Notes: generated by a model from the letters alone, not told the origin. A stretch of DNA of 64,000 bases from Hymenobacter perfusus (GCF_003944765.1 NZ_RWIU01000004.1:457072-521071), one strand, 5' to 3'; counted from the stretch's first letter, positions 51,409 through 60,974 are shown. Made by a program: numbers and translations.

Positions 51409-52215
51409 TTAAGGCACTACCGTCAGCCGGACCACGCGGGTATCCACGTCGCCTTTATCGAAGAAGTCCTGCTCGAACAGGATCGTTTTATTGTCGAGCC
51501 AGCGGGGCTGAGTGCAGCCCCATTCGGTTTGCCGTTCCCAGAGCAGGCGGGGTGCTTTGTCGTCGAGGCTCCAGAGTTGCAGGCCGCTGGGCTCGAAGCG
51601 GGCCAGCACGTCGGAGTTGCCGCACACGAAGTGGCGGCCATCGGGGGCAATAACGGGCGGGGCCATGAGCTGGGTGCGGCGGCCGCTGCGCTGGTCCACC
51701 AGCATGTAGTAGCCGCCTTCGTATAGATGCACTGAAACTAGCCATTGATGAATGGCCGGTAGTGTTGCGAGGTATTCGTAGCTGACGTTTCGTTCGTCTT
51801 CGGCCGGGTTATTTACCAATTTTACTTCGGGCGCAGCTGTTGGGCGCAGGCGTAGCGCCCGGCCGGTGCGCAGTACGCGGGCCCCGGCTTTTACCAGCCG
51901 GTTCCGCTCCTCGGCAGCGAAATCCAGAAACGAATCTTCCTCTGCGGCCGAAGCCGGTTTGGCAGCCACCCACTCGGGACTTTGTAGCCGGTCGTACACG
52001 GGCCGGGTGGCCGGGTAGATATGCAGCACGCGCCCGGGCAGCTGCACCAGCGTATCGAGGTGCTGAAGCCGGTAGATGCGGGGCGGTTTGGGAGCCGGCA
52101 AGGGAGGTAATGCTACACTGGGCCGCGACTTTTCGGTGGGCTGCATGCGCAACGAACAAGCCGGTAGCGCCACCACCAGCGGCAGGGCAGTAGCTACGGT
52201 ACGAAACCGGAACAT
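51409..52215 (-). CDS. Lipoprotein of unknown function
   Basis: 268 residues. The signal peptide ends with lipobox LPACS (near residue 20). The rest has repeating strand patterns (LQHLDTLVQLPGRVLHIYPATRP, YEYLATLPAIHQWLVSVHLYEGGYYMLVD, PDGRHFVCGNSD, RWLDNKTILFEQDFF) that look like WD40/TolB-like beta-propeller blades, but too few for a full propeller. The ATG at 52215 opens the signal peptide. Family not recognised. Confidence 0.7.
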   Translation of the reverse strand: MFRFRTVATALPLVVALPACSLRMQPTEKSRPSVALPPLPAPKPPRIYRLQHLDTLVQLPGRVLHIYPATRPVYDRLQSPEWVAAKPASAAEEDSFLDFAAEERNRLVKAGARVLRTGRALRLRPTAAPEVKLVNNPAEDERNVSYEYLATLPAIHQWLVSVHLYEGGYYMLVDQRSGRRTQLMAPPVIAPDGRHFVCGNSDVLARFEPSGLQLWSLDDKAPRLLWERQTEWGCTQPRWLDNKTILFEQDFFDKGDVDTRVVRLTVVP

Positions 52216-52387
52216 GAGGAGTAGTGTAGACTTGGATCGAAAGGCGCGTCGTTGTCGGGTGGACAGAGAGCGAAAAGAAAAACGCATGCGGAGAGTTCCC
52301 GAAAGCACAAACTCAACAAAAAGTTTGCGCGACTCCGGCAGCCGTAACTAATACGTTAGCAGCAGCGGCCGGGATGTAGCCGAAAAA

Positions 52388-54121
52388 TTAAAAGTCCTGC
52401 TTCAGCCACTGGCGGAAGCTGGCCTGTTGCTCAGAGCTTGCCGAGGGTAGTTTCTCCACCGTGACCTTCTGCCAGAAGCGGTGCGCCGGGTCGGCGGCCA
52501 GCGTCACTGTGAGCAAACGGTTCTGACGGAATACCGTCACCTCGTGGTGGTCGGCCCCGTCGCTGAGCAGGCTGTGAAGGTTCATATCCACGCGGCGGCC
52601 GTTGATGGCCACGATTTCGTCGTCTACCGTAAAGGCCAGAGCGGCGGGGGCGTCGGGCAGAATGTCGGTTACCTCGGTCCGCTCGTTTTTCACCACCGTC
52701 CGAAAACCGTACATGCCTTCCGAGGTCGAGGCATTTTCCTCAAGACGCAGGCGGCAGCCCACGAAGCCTAACACCCGGTTCAGAGGCTCCTCCAGCGGGG
52801 CCGTGCCGTAGATGAACTTATCGAAGTAGGCCTGCATGTCGCGCCCGGCCACTTCCTGCACCAGACGGGTGTAGTCTTCCTCAGTGTAGCCCACGCCGGT
52901 TTGGCCAAACTCCTCCCACAAACGGCGCATCACATCATCGAGGCTGCGCTGGTGGCCCGAGAGCTGCCGCAGCGTAAGATCGAGCAGCAGCGCCACCAAG
53001 GCACCTTTGTGGTACACTGATACTTTACGGTCGGGCACGCCGGGCTTGTAGCCATCCAGCCACAGGTCCATGCTGGCATCAGCCACGGAGAGGTGGTAGC
53101 GGCCGTAGTCGTCGTAGTGCTTGCGCAGCACCGTGTTCAGCTCGGCAAAGTACTGCTCAGCGGTTCGCACCCCGGCCCGGGCCAGCAGGTACTCGCCGTA
53201 GTAGGTGGTAATGCCCTCGGCAATAAAGCAGGTGCGGAAGTAATTCTCGCGGGCGTAGTCGTAGGGCTGCATCTCGGCCGGCCGGATGCTCTTGATGTTC
53301 CAGGCGTGAAACAGCTCGTGGCAGCTCACGCCCAGCAGCTCCTTGTACAGCCCTTCGGTCATCAGCAGCTCGGCCGGACCCAGCACGATAACGGTGGAGT
53401 TGAGGTGCTCCACGCCGTGGTAGTGCTTGTAGGGCAGAATCTGGTTAAGAAAGTGGTAGTCCTGCGCCGGAAACGAGCCGAACAGCTGTAACTGCTCCTC
53501 ACTGAAGGCTCGGAAATCCCGCACCAGCCGCGCCCAGTCCACCGGGCATTCGCCCTGAATCCAGATGTAGAAGGGTAGTCCGTTTACCTCGTAGTTGCGG
53601 TATTGCAGCGTGGGGCTGGCAATGAGGGGCGAATCGGCCAGGTGGTCGAAGCTGCGGGACTCCAGCAGGTTGGGGCCGCGCTGGGGCAAGCCGCAGGCCA
53701 GCTGCCAGCCCTCGGGCAGATCCAGCAGCAGCTGGCAGGTTTCTTCCTGCCGATCTTCCACGTACATGAGGGCCTGCACCGGGTTCAAATACACCTGGGT
53801 TTCGTCGAGCCAGGAGCCGCCGGCGTCCATCTGGTGGGCGTAGAAGTTGTAGCGCACCCGCACCGTGCGGCCCGCCGCCCCGCTCAGCTGCCACCGGTCC
53901 TTCGTGATTTTACGCGCCGTCAGCGGCTCACCGGAGGCAGCGTCTTCCAGCACCACGCGTTGCAGCTTCTGGGCGAAGTTCTGCAGCTCGTAGCGGCCTG
54001 GTCGCCACGCGGGCAACTGTAGCTCCACGGGCGTCTCGGTGCCGGCGGGCACCTCAAACGTCATCTGAATCTGGAGGTAGAAGGTGAGCGGGTTCTCGAA
54101 GGAAACGTGGTAGTGAATCAT
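52388..54121 (-). CDS. M61 family metallopeptidase with PDZ domain
   Basis: 577 residues. The M61 N-terminal domain (IHYHVSFENPLTFYLQIQMTF; then LPAWRPGRYELQNFA) is followed by the gluzincin catalytic core with HELFHAW (HExxH zinc motif, near 272-276) and the second zinc Glu in AEGITTYYGEY. A PDZ domain (about 460-540; TVVKNERTEVTDILPDAPAALAF, DDEIVAINGRRVD) is near the C-terminus. M61 enzymes are aminopeptidases with a preference for glycine. No signal peptide is obvious, so it is probably cytoplasmic. Confidence 0.92.
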   Translation of the reverse strand: MIHYHVSFENPLTFYLQIQMTFEVPAGTETPVELQLPAWRPGRYELQNFAQKLQRVVLEDAASGEPLTARKITKDRWQLSGAAGRTVRVRYNFYAHQMDAGGSWLDETQVYLNPVQALMYVEDRQEETCQLLLDLPEGWQLACGLPQRGPNLLESRSFDHLADSPLIASPTLQYRNYEVNGLPFYIWIQGECPVDWARLVRDFRAFSEEQLQLFGSFPAQDYHFLNQILPYKHYHGVEHLNSTVIVLGPAELLMTEGLYKELLGVSCHELFHAWNIKSIRPAEMQPYDYARENYFRTCFIAEGITTYYGEYLLARAGVRTAEQYFAELNTVLRKHYDDYGRYHLSVADASMDLWLDGYKPGVPDRKVSVYHKGALVALLLDLTLRQLSGHQRSLDDVMRRLWEEFGQTGVGYTEEDYTRLVQEVAGRDMQAYFDKFIYGTAPLEEPLNRVLGFVGCRLRLEENASTSEGMYGFRTVVKNERTEVTDILPDAPAALAFTVDDEIVAINGRRVDMNLHSLLSDGADHHEVTVFRQNRLLTVTLAADPAHRFWQKVTVEKLPSASSEQQASFRQWLKQDF

Positions 54122-54286
54122 GGAAAAGCGGGTGCGGCAATGGCCGGTAAACCTGACGTAAAGCTACGCATTACGGGGCGGCTGTTTGGGTAAACTGTAT
54201 AGGTTCAACTGGAAAAATACCAGGAGAACGAGGCGGCCACTTCGCTAACCAGCAGACAGGAAGGCCAGAAAAAGCCGGATAAAGCA

Positions 54287-54317
54287 TTGCCAATTCCGAA
54301 TCATCCTGTTACCTTTG
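54287..54317 (+). promoter_or_regulatory. Promoter of rpmH
   Basis: TTG at 54287-54289, a 20-base spacer, then TACCTTTG at 54310-54317. The ATG of rpmH lies 37 bases further. It fits the Bacteroidota promoter pattern and likely drives rpmH-rnpA and perhaps the protease gene. Confidence 0.7.
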
Positions 54318-54354
54318 CCGGCCTAAGTTGTAACAAGAGTCACTTACCCATACC

Positions 54355-54513
54355 ATGAAACGTACTTTTCAGCCCTCGCAGCGCAAGCGCCGCAACAAGC
54401 ACGGTTTCCGCTCGCGCATGGAAACCGTAAACGGCCGTAGCGTAATCGCTCGTCGTCGTGCCAAAGGCCGCAAGCGCCTGACCGTATCTGACGAAGGTCG
54501 TCATAAGCGCTAA
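54355..54513 (+). CDS. rpmH: 50S ribosomal protein L34
   Basis: 52 residues: [21 protein letters not shown] at its start and the motif [20 protein letters not shown] further on, the complete L34 signature, with a short C-terminal tail typical of Bacteroidota. It sits directly before rnpA, the near-universal arrangement. Confidence 0.98.
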   Translation: MKRTFQPSQRKRRNKHGFRSRMETVNGRSVIARRRAKGRKRLTVSDEGRHKR

Positions 54514-54550
54514 GCCGCTGCCGGCGGCTGAATGGCCGCTGCTCCCGCCG

Positions 54551-54967
54551 ATGACGACTCCTGTTTCAACGCCGGGCGCGCGCTCCTACTCGTTTCCGAA
54601 AGAAGAACATCTGTGCCGAAAAAAGCTCATTGAAGCGCTTTTCGGGCAGGGTTCTTCTTTTGGTTTGTACCCCCTGCGCCTCACCTGGCGGGCCACCGAA
54701 ACGCCCACCACTGAGCCGCCGCAGGTGCTGGTGAGCGTGAGTAAGCGCAACTTTAAGCGCGCCGTCGACCGTAACTACCTCAAGCGTCTGCTGCGTGAGG
54801 CCTATCGGCTGAATAAATACCGGCTACTGGAGGCCCCCGGCGGGCATCGGGTGGCCCAACTGGCTATTATCTATACCGGCAAGGAAAAAAAGCCCTTGAC
54901 GCTTATTGAAAAGAAATTAACTTCAGGGCTGGAGCGTTTGCTGACCGAGGCCGGTGCAACTGCGTAG
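54551..54967 (+). CDS. rnpA: Ribonuclease P protein component
   Basis: 138 residues. It is the protein part of RNase P, which processes tRNA 5' ends. The family signature FKRAVDRNYLKRLLREAYR (near 75-93, with the RNR-type basic helix) is present, preceded by VLVSVSKRN. It lies 37 bases after rpmH and before the S41 peptidase gene, the order common in Bacteroidota. Confidence 0.93.
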   Translation: MTTPVSTPGARSYSFPKEEHLCRKKLIEALFGQGSSFGLYPLRLTWRATETPTTEPPQVLVSVSKRNFKRAVDRNYLKRLLREAYRLNKYRLLEAPGGHRVAQLAIIYTGKEKKPLTLIEKKLTSGLERLLTEAGATA

Positions 54968-55081
54968 GCAGGAGCGGGGTCTTGACAACAAATGCGCTGG
55001 GGGGCGGCTTTTCAGGTGTGAAACGCAAACCGACCCTCCGGCCTTCCATTTAGGGTCGTACAGTTGCCTTCAGCCCCTTTT

Positions 55082-56794
55082 ATGCGCAAAAAATCCTTGG
55101 CCGTGGCTGCCCTGCTGGGCGGTGCCGGTCTGCTCGTATCCTTCCGCGCAGCTACCGACAATGAGCGGTACTTCGAAATTGCCAAGAACCTCGACATCTT
55201 CGCTACCTTATTCAAGGAGGTGAATACGTATTATGTGGACGAGATACCGCCGGCTAAGCTGGTGAAAACGGGCATCGATGCCATGCTTAAGTCGCTCGAC
55301 CCGTACACCAACTACATTCCGGAGGACGACATCGAGGACTTCCGCACTATGACGACCGGCCAGTACGGCGGGATTGGGGCGGTAGTGCAGAAGCGCAACA
55401 ACAAAACCGTAGTGCAGGCCGCTTACGAAGGCTACCCGGCCCAGAAAGCCGGCCTGCTGCCCGGCGACGAAATCCTGACCATCAATGGCGTGAACGTGGA
55501 CAAAAAGTCCAACGCCGATATCAGTAAGCTGCTGAAGGGGCAGGCCAACTCCCAGGTGAAGCTGATGGTGACCCGCTACGGCCAGGATGCCCCGGTGGAA
55601 ATTGCCATTACCCGCGACAAAATCCAGGTCGACAACGTGCCGTACTACGGCATGCTTACGCCCGAAATCGGCTATTTCCAGCTCTCGGGCTTTACCGTGG
55701 ATGCCGGCAAGGAAGTGCGGCTGGCCGTGGCCAAGCTAAAGGAGCAGGGGGCCAAAAAGCTGATTTTCGATATTCGTGACAACCCCGGCGGGCTGCTTAA
55801 CGAGGCCGTGAACATCTCCAACCTGTTCGTGGACAAGGGTAAGGATATTGTGAGCACCAAGGGTAAGGTTTCCGATTGGAACAAGACGTACAAAGCCCTG
55901 GATGCCCCGCTGGATACCCAGATTCCGATTGTGGTGATTACCTCCAACCGCTCGGCCTCGGCTTCCGAAATTGTATCCGGCGTGCTGCAGGACTACGACC
56001 GGGCCGTGCTGGTAGGGGAGCGGACGTTTGGTAAAGGCCTAGTACAGGCCACCCGCCCGCTAAGCTACAACTCGCAGCTGAAGGTGACGACGGCCAAATA
56101 CTACATCCCGAGCGGCCGCTGCATTCAGGAAATCGACTACTCACACCGCGCCGACGACGGCACGCTGGGCAAAGTGCCAGACTCGCTGCGCACGGCCTTC
56201 AAGACGCTGGCCGGCCGCACCGTGTATGACGGCGGCGGCGTGGCTCCTGATGTGGAAGTGGTGGACCGCGAAATTGCCGACATCACTCGGGTGCTGCTCC
56301 AGAAAAGCTATCTGTTCGATTACGCCACGCGCTACCGCTCCGAGCACGCCACCATTGCGCCCGCCCGGCAGTTCAAACTCACCGACGCCGACTACCAGAA
56401 GTTCGTTGACTACCTCAAGAACAAGGACATCAGCTACAGCACTGATGCCGAGAAGGCGCTGGCCGACCTCACTAAAAAGGTGAAGGACGAAAAGCACTAC
56501 GACGACGTGAAAACCGAGCTGGAAGCTATGCGCCGCAAAGTGACGGTGAATAAAGCCAACGACCTGCTGCGCTTCAAGCCCGAAATCCGGGAGTTTCTGG
56601 AGCAGGAAATCGTGTCGCGCTATTACTTCCAGAAAGGCGGCATCGAGGCCAGCTTCGATGATGACCCCAATATCCTGATGGCCCAGGCCGTGCTCAACGA
56701 TGCGCCGCGCTACTCGGCGTTGCTGCGGCCCGGCACCTTGGAAGCTAAAGCCCGCCCCGAAGCCAAGCGCAGCACCGCCGGCGGCCGGCAGTAA
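55082..56794 (+). CDS. S41 family C-terminal processing peptidase
   Basis: 570 residues with an N-terminal membrane or signal helix (1-24). The PDZ domain lies near 85-170 (YGGIGAVVQKRNNKTVVQA, GLLPGDEILTINGVNV). The protease core has the catalytic Ser in TSNRSASASEIVSG (near 297-305) and the Lys in GERTFGKGLVQAT. FDIRDNPGGLLNEAV is also typical. These periplasmic proteases process envelope proteins. It is probably transcribed with rpmH and rnpA; the ATG at 55082 is chosen because the signal helix starts there. Confidence 0.93.
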   Translation: MRKKSLAVAALLGGAGLLVSFRAATDNERYFEIAKNLDIFATLFKEVNTYYVDEIPPAKLVKTGIDAMLKSLDPYTNYIPEDDIEDFRTMTTGQYGGIGAVVQKRNNKTVVQAAYEGYPAQKAGLLPGDEILTINGVNVDKKSNADISKLLKGQANSQVKLMVTRYGQDAPVEIAITRDKIQVDNVPYYGMLTPEIGYFQLSGFTVDAGKEVRLAVAKLKEQGAKKLIFDIRDNPGGLLNEAVNISNLFVDKGKDIVSTKGKVSDWNKTYKALDAPLDTQIPIVVITSNRSASASEIVSGVLQDYDRAVLVGERTFGKGLVQATRPLSYNSQLKVTTAKYYIPSGRCIQEIDYSHRADDGTLGKVPDSLRTAFKTLAGRTVYDGGGVAPDVEVVDREIADITRVLLQKSYLFDYATRYRSEHATIAPARQFKLTDADYQKFVDYLKNKDISYSTDAEKALADLTKKVKDEKHYDDVKTELEAMRRKVTVNKANDLLRFKPEIREFLEQEIVSRYYFQKGGIEASFDDDPNILMAQAVLNDAPRYSALLRPGTLEAKARPEAKRSTAGGRQ

Positions 56795-56865
56795 GCCAAC
56801 AGAGAATCCAAGCAGAAAAAGCAGCCCGATATTGGGGCTGCTTTTTCTGTTTTTATGCTTTGTCA

Positions 56866-57192
56866 ATGATGCAAGTTCCGATTATCATAGATCAACTGAC
56901 TGGTAAGTATAGGGTTGCGGTTCGAGGTAAGTTGTTGAATGACGAGAGAGTTTCAGCATGGTCTTCCTGGTTTATAATACCAGTCAATAACTACATAGAA
57001 GCGGGAAGCTTTGGCCCTTACCCAGTTCGTGAAGTAGAATGGATAGAGATTAATCCGTTTGTGGTGGAAGTAATAGGCCGCCTGATTAAGCCGCGCATAC
57101 ATAGTTTTGAGCAGGAGATACGAGAAGCATTGGAGGCAGCAGAAGTTCGTTTTGAGTTTGTGGAACTAGTATTCCGTATATATCTGCATTAG
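56866..57192 (+). CDS. Hypothetical protein
   Basis: 108 residues from the ATG at 56866 (another ATG follows one codon later at 56869). It has VPIIIDQLTGKYRVAVRG, then SSWFIIPVNNYIEAGSFGPYPVREVEWIEINPFV and a helical end. The gene is less GC-rich than its neighbours. No signal peptide or membrane segment. I do not recognise the family. It may be a recently gained small gene between the protease and tsaB. Confidence 0.6.
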   Translation: MMQVPIIIDQLTGKYRVAVRGKLLNDERVSAWSSWFIIPVNNYIEAGSFGPYPVREVEWIEINPFVVEVIGRLIKPRIHSFEQEIREALEAAEVRFEFVELVFRIYLH

Positions 57193-57214
57193 AACAACAG
57201 CGGGGTCGAAGTAG

Positions 57215-57222
57215 TACCTTTG
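57215..57222 (+). promoter_or_regulatory. Putative -7 box directly before tsaB
   Basis: TACCTTTG ends 5 bases before the ATG at 57228; a leaderless transcript would result. Similar to the case at 45717. Confidence 0.45.
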
Positions 57223-57227
57223 CCTCC

Positions 57228-57929
57228 ATGTCCACCTTGTTACTTTCCCTCGAAACCTCGTCGCCGGTGTGCTCGGTGGCGCTGCACTACCTCGACACGG
57301 GCCGGCTGGTCGGCCAGACGGAGCTGCGGCTGGAAAAGTCGCACTCCTCGCATCTGAGCCTGCTCATCAGCCAACTGCTGGAAAACACGCTGCACACGTT
57401 GCAGGACGTGGCAGCCGTGGCCGTATCCGATGGGCCGGGCTCTTACACCGGGCTGCGTATTGGGGCGGCGGCGGCCAAAGGGTTGTGCTACGCGCTGGAG
57501 ATTCCGCTGTTGGCCGTAAGTACGCTGCAAAGCCTGGCCCACCAGGTAGCTGCCGTCACGGCCCGGCCCGATCAGTACTGGTACTGCCCCATGCTGGATG
57601 CCCGCCGGATGGAAGTGTACGCCGGCGTGTACCGGGCCGACGGCGCGGAAGTGCTGGCTCCCACGCCGCTGCTGCTCGATGAAACCACGCTGGCCGAACA
57701 ATTAGCCGGGCAGTCGTTGTTATTCTTCGGAAATGGCGCCGCCAAGTTCCGCCCGTTGGTAGCCGATAATCCACACGCAGCTTTCCTGGCTGGCATCGAG
57801 CCCTCGGCTATATCTGTGGGCGCGCTGGCACTGGAAGCTTACCGCCGCCAGGAATTCCGCAGCGTTGCCTACTACGAGCCGTTTTATCTGAAAGAAGTGT
57901 ACACCACCACGCCGAAAAACAAGCAGTGA
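57228..57929 (+). CDS. tsaB: tRNA threonylcarbamoyladenosine biosynthesis protein TsaB
   Basis: 233 residues. TsaB is the non-catalytic partner of TsaD in making the t6A modification of tRNA. The ASKHA-type start LLLSLETSSPVCSVAL and the hallmark DGPGSYTGLRIGAAAAKGLCYAL (near 68-90) are present. It is followed by the DUF2480 gene 25 bases on, so the two are co-transcribed. Confidence 0.93.
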   Translation: MSTLLLSLETSSPVCSVALHYLDTGRLVGQTELRLEKSHSSHLSLLISQLLENTLHTLQDVAAVAVSDGPGSYTGLRIGAAAAKGLCYALEIPLLAVSTLQSLAHQVAAVTARPDQYWYCPMLDARRMEVYAGVYRADGAEVLAPTPLLLDETTLAEQLAGQSLLFFGNGAAKFRPLVADNPHAAFLAGIEPSAISVGALALEAYRRQEFRSVAYYEPFYLKEVYTTTPKNKQ

Positions 57930-57953
57930 AGGCTGTTTTGCCAATAAACAATC

Positions 57954-58475
57954 ATGGAAGAATTTGTGAATCGGGTGGCCAATTCCGGCCTTGTGACCTT
58001 CAACCTCGAAGACTTCATCCACCCCGGCGAGCGGGTGGTATATGATATCAAGGACAACCTGTTCCACGGCTTGATGCTGCGTGAAAAGGACTTCCGCGAG
58101 TTCATCAAAACCCACGACTGGGCGCAGTACGCCGGCCAGAACGTGGCCATCATCTGCTCCGCCGATGCCATTGTGCCTACCTGGGCCTATATGCTGTTGG
58201 CCAGTAAGCTCCAGAATCACGCCCACCGCTACGTTTTCGGCAGTCTGGAAGCTTTGGAGCAGGAGCTGTTTCAGGAGGCCATTGCCGGGGTAGAGGTGGA
58301 GCAGTTCCTTGACGCCAAGCTGGTGATTAAAGGGTGCGGCGAAAAGCCTGTGCCCACTTATGCCTACGTGGCCATCATGCAGAAGCTGCTGCCGGTAGCG
58401 GCCAGCATCATGTACGGCGAGCCGTGCAGCACCGTGCCCCTCTACAAGCGCCCCAAGGATAAGGTCAGCGCATAA
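57954..58475 (+). CDS. DUF2480 family protein
   Basis: 173 residues, soluble. The pattern VTFNLEDFIHPGERVVYDIKDNLF, REKDFREFIKTHDW, CSADAIVPTWAYMLLAS and DAKLVIKGCGEKPVP is that of DUF2480, a Bacteroidota family without known function. The partner tsaB upstream suggests a housekeeping role, but this is only from position. A terminator follows. Confidence 0.88.
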   Translation: MEEFVNRVANSGLVTFNLEDFIHPGERVVYDIKDNLFHGLMLREKDFREFIKTHDWAQYAGQNVAIICSADAIVPTWAYMLLASKLQNHAHRYVFGSLEALEQELFQEAIAGVEVEQFLDAKLVIKGCGEKPVPTYAYVAIMQKLLPVAASIMYGEPCSTVPLYKRPKDKVSA

Positions 58476-58497
58476 TTGTCGAAAGGTTTATCACCAT

Positions 58498-58529
58498 ACA
58501 GGCCCGTCAGTAGTGCTGACGGGCCTGTG
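58498..58529 (+). terminator. Terminator after the DUF2480 gene
   Basis: ACAGGCCCGTCAG and CTGACGGGCCTGT pair around a 5-nt loop. Confidence 0.7.
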
Positions 58530-58570
58530 TGCGTTTACACCCGATTATCTGCGAAATGGAAACGGGTAGA

Positions 58571-58631
58571 GGCGGCGGTTTTTGTAGCTTATTCTCCAAA
58601 TTCTAAAAGATAAGCTACAAAAACCACCGCC
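58571..58631. repeat. Inverted repeat before the APC permease gene
   Basis: Arms 58571-58592 (GGCGGCGGTTTTTGTAGCTT and two more bases) and 58610-58631 are complementary at 21 of 22 positions with a 17-nt AT-rich loop. It lies about 100 bases before the ATG at 58734. It might be an operator or a second terminator. Confidence 0.6.
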
Positions 58632-58733
58632 ATATTCACCTCAGCCGAAAGCGTAAGAACTAAACGGAATGTCCGGGAGAATGCCGTCAGCCGGCCGGAA
58701 TGTGCATCTTTGGCCGGTAATTCCCCTTCCTGC

Positions 58734-60050
58734 ATGGCATCACCTTCGGCTTCTCCCTACAAAATCAGTGTACTAACCGGCGTGGCCATTGTGGTGGCCA
58801 ACATGGTGGGCACGGGGGTATTCACCAGCTTAGGATTCCAGGTCGCCACCATTCAAAGTGGGTTTGCGCTGCTGATGTTGTGGGTAGTGGGCGGCGTTAT
58901 TGCGCTGTGCGGGGCCTTGTGCTACGGCGAGTTGGCGGCGGCTATGCCCCGCTCGGGCGGCGAGTACCATTATCTGTCGCGCATTTACCACCCGGCTTTG
59001 GGCTTTTTGTCGGGCTGGGTATCGGCTACGGTGGGGTTTGCGGCCCCCACGGCTGCCGCCGCTCTGGCCCTGGAGCGGTACGCCGGCAGCGTGTGGCCCG
59101 CGTTGCCGCCGCGGGTGCTGGCCGTGGCGGTGGTAGTAGTGCTCACGGCCGTGCATGCTAGTAGCCGTAAGGCCGGAAGCCGGTTGCAGGTGGTGGTAAC
59201 GGCCGTGAAAGTAGTGGTGCTGGTCGGGTTTATAGGCGCAGGATTGTGGCTGGCCCAGCCCCAGCCGCTGGCGTTTCTGCCGCAGGGTTCCGCTGATTGG
59301 CAGTTGCTCCTGAGCCCGGCCTTCGCCGTTTCCCTGATTTTTGTGTCGTATGCCTATTCGGGCTGGAATGCGGCGGCTTACCTGACGGGCGAGGTGCAGA
59401 ACCCGCAACGTAATCTGCCCCGGATTCTGCTCACCGGTACGGCCCTGGTGCTGGTGCTGTATGTAGGGCTGAACTTCATCTTCCTCTACTCCACGCCCAT
59501 TGCCCAGCTGGAGGGGCAGGTGGAGGTAGGCTTCGTGGCGGCTACTTCGCTGTTTGGGGCGGCTGGTGGCCGACTGATGGGCGGCCTGATTGCGGCCCTG
59601 CTGGTTTCTACCGTCAGCTCTATGGTATTTGCCGGGCCGCGTATTGTGCAGGCCATGGGCGAGGATGTGCCAGCGTTGCGGTGGTTGGCGCAGCGTAGCG
59701 CCGCCGATGTACCGGTGCGGGCTACCCTGTTCCAGGGTGGCCTGACGCTGTTATTTGTGCTGGTGTCGTCGTTTTCCCAGGTGGTAGTGTACGCCGGTTT
59801 TATCCTGAACCTGTTCACGTTTCTGACGGTGCTGGGGCTGTTTGTGCTGCGGCTGCGCGAGCCGGAGCTGCCCCGGCCTTACCGCGCCTGGGGGTATCCC
59901 GTTACGCCGCTGGTGTTTCTGCTGCTCAATGGCTGGACACTCTGGTTCATTGCCCGCGACAAACCCACGGAAACGCTCTACGGCTTGGGCACGTTGGTAG
60001 CAGGGCTGCTGGTGTACTGGCTGAGCCAGCGCCGCCCGGTTCGCGCCTAA
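58734..60050 (+). CDS. APC-family amino acid permease
   Basis: 438 residues with about 12 membrane helices. The family start ISVLTGVAIVVANMVGTGVFTSLGF (substrate-binding GTG region in helix 1), then ALCYGELAAAMPRSGGEYHYL and SYAYSGWNAAAYLTGEVQNPQRN are all typical of amino acid/polyamine/organocation transporters. Amino acid substrate is likely; which one cannot be told. The ATG at 58734 is preceded by CATCTTTG, a partial -7 match. The K+ channel gene follows 22 bases on. Confidence 0.88.
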   Translation: MASPSASPYKISVLTGVAIVVANMVGTGVFTSLGFQVATIQSGFALLMLWVVGGVIALCGALCYGELAAAMPRSGGEYHYLSRIYHPALGFLSGWVSATVGFAAPTAAAALALERYAGSVWPALPPRVLAVAVVVVLTAVHASSRKAGSRLQVVVTAVKVVVLVGFIGAGLWLAQPQPLAFLPQGSADWQLLLSPAFAVSLIFVSYAYSGWNAAAYLTGEVQNPQRNLPRILLTGTALVLVLYVGLNFIFLYSTPIAQLEGQVEVGFVAATSLFGAAGGRLMGGLIAALLVSTVSSMVFAGPRIVQAMGEDVPALRWLAQRSAADVPVRATLFQGGLTLLFVLVSSFSQVVVYAGFILNLFTFLTVLGLFVLRLREPELPRPYRAWGYPVTPLVFLLLNGWTLWFIARDKPTETLYGLGTLVAGLLVYWLSQRRPVRA

Positions 60051-60072
60051 CCCTCTTCGCCCGTTTCTTCCG

Positions 60073-60915
60073 ATGCCTAACCGCTTGCCCGAACCTCCGC
60101 AGTCAGCCTGGAAGCAGCGCGCATACCGGGTCATCTTCGAGTCGGATACCCGCGCCGGCCGCAATTTCGACGCGGCCCTGCTGATAGCCATTGTGCTGAG
60201 CGTGGTGGCCGTGATGCTGGAAAGCGTACAAAGCATCAGTGCCCGCTACGGCACTTTCCTGCGCGCGGTCGAGTGGTTTTTTACTGGTTTGTTTCTGCTG
60301 GAGTACCTCATGCGGCTGCTGGTGGTGCGCCGGCCCTTAACGTACGCGTTCAGCCTGTTGGGTATCATCGATTTTCTGTCCATTGTGCCCACGCTGGCCA
60401 GTCTGCTGATGTTTGGTAGCCGCTACCTCATTGTTATCCGCACGTTACGGCTGCTGCGGGTCTTCCGGATTTTCAAGCTGGGCCAGTTTGTGGGCGAAGG
60501 CGAGTTTATCGTGACGGCCCTCAAAGCCAGCCGCTTCAAGATTCTGGTGTTTCTGGCCGCCGTTCTCACGCTGGTTACCGTCATTGGCACGCTCATGTAC
60601 GTGGTGGAAGGCGGGCAGCACGGGTTCAGCAGCATCCCGAAAAGCATCTATTGGGCCATCGTCACGGTGACGACCGTGGGTTACGGCGACATTTCGCCCG
60701 TCACTATCCTAGGGCAAACGCTGGCTTCGGTACTCATGATTATGGGGTACGCCATCATTGCCGTGCCTACGGGTATTGTTTCGGCCCAGATGGCCGGAGC
60801 CACCAAAGCCGCCTCAGTCATCCCGCCCTATAAACAGGTGGTTTGTCACGTCTGTCAGGCTCCCGACCATAAGCCCGAGGCGGAGTACTGCTGGCGCTGC
60901 GGTGAAAAACTGTAG
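60073..60915 (+). CDS. Voltage-gated-type potassium channel with C-terminal zinc ribbon
   Basis: 280 residues. Six membrane helices: S1-S3 between about 33 and 115, S4 as RYLIVIRTLRLLRVFRIFKL (regularly spaced Arg at 117, 123, 126, 129, 132), S5 near 157-178, then the pore with filter TTVGYGD (200-206) and S6 (215-240). The last 25 residues carry Cys258-x2-Cys261 and Cys273-x2-Cys276, a zinc ribbon. The channel is expected to conduct K+ in the inner membrane. The zinc ribbon would lie in the cytoplasm. The gene is 22 bases after the permease and probably in an operon with it. Confidence 0.93.
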   Translation: MPNRLPEPPQSAWKQRAYRVIFESDTRAGRNFDAALLIAIVLSVVAVMLESVQSISARYGTFLRAVEWFFTGLFLLEYLMRLLVVRRPLTYAFSLLGIIDFLSIVPTLASLLMFGSRYLIVIRTLRLLRVFRIFKLGQFVGEGEFIVTALKASRFKILVFLAAVLTLVTVIGTLMYVVEGGQHGFSSIPKSIYWAIVTVTTVGYGDISPVTILGQTLASVLMIMGYAIIAVPTGIVSAQMAGATKAASVIPPYKQVVCHVCQAPDHKPEAEYCWRCGEKL

Positions 60916-60974
60916 AAACGCTACGTAAACCGGCTTTTCTTACCTTTCGCCTCTCCTCCATCTCATTTCGTTCT

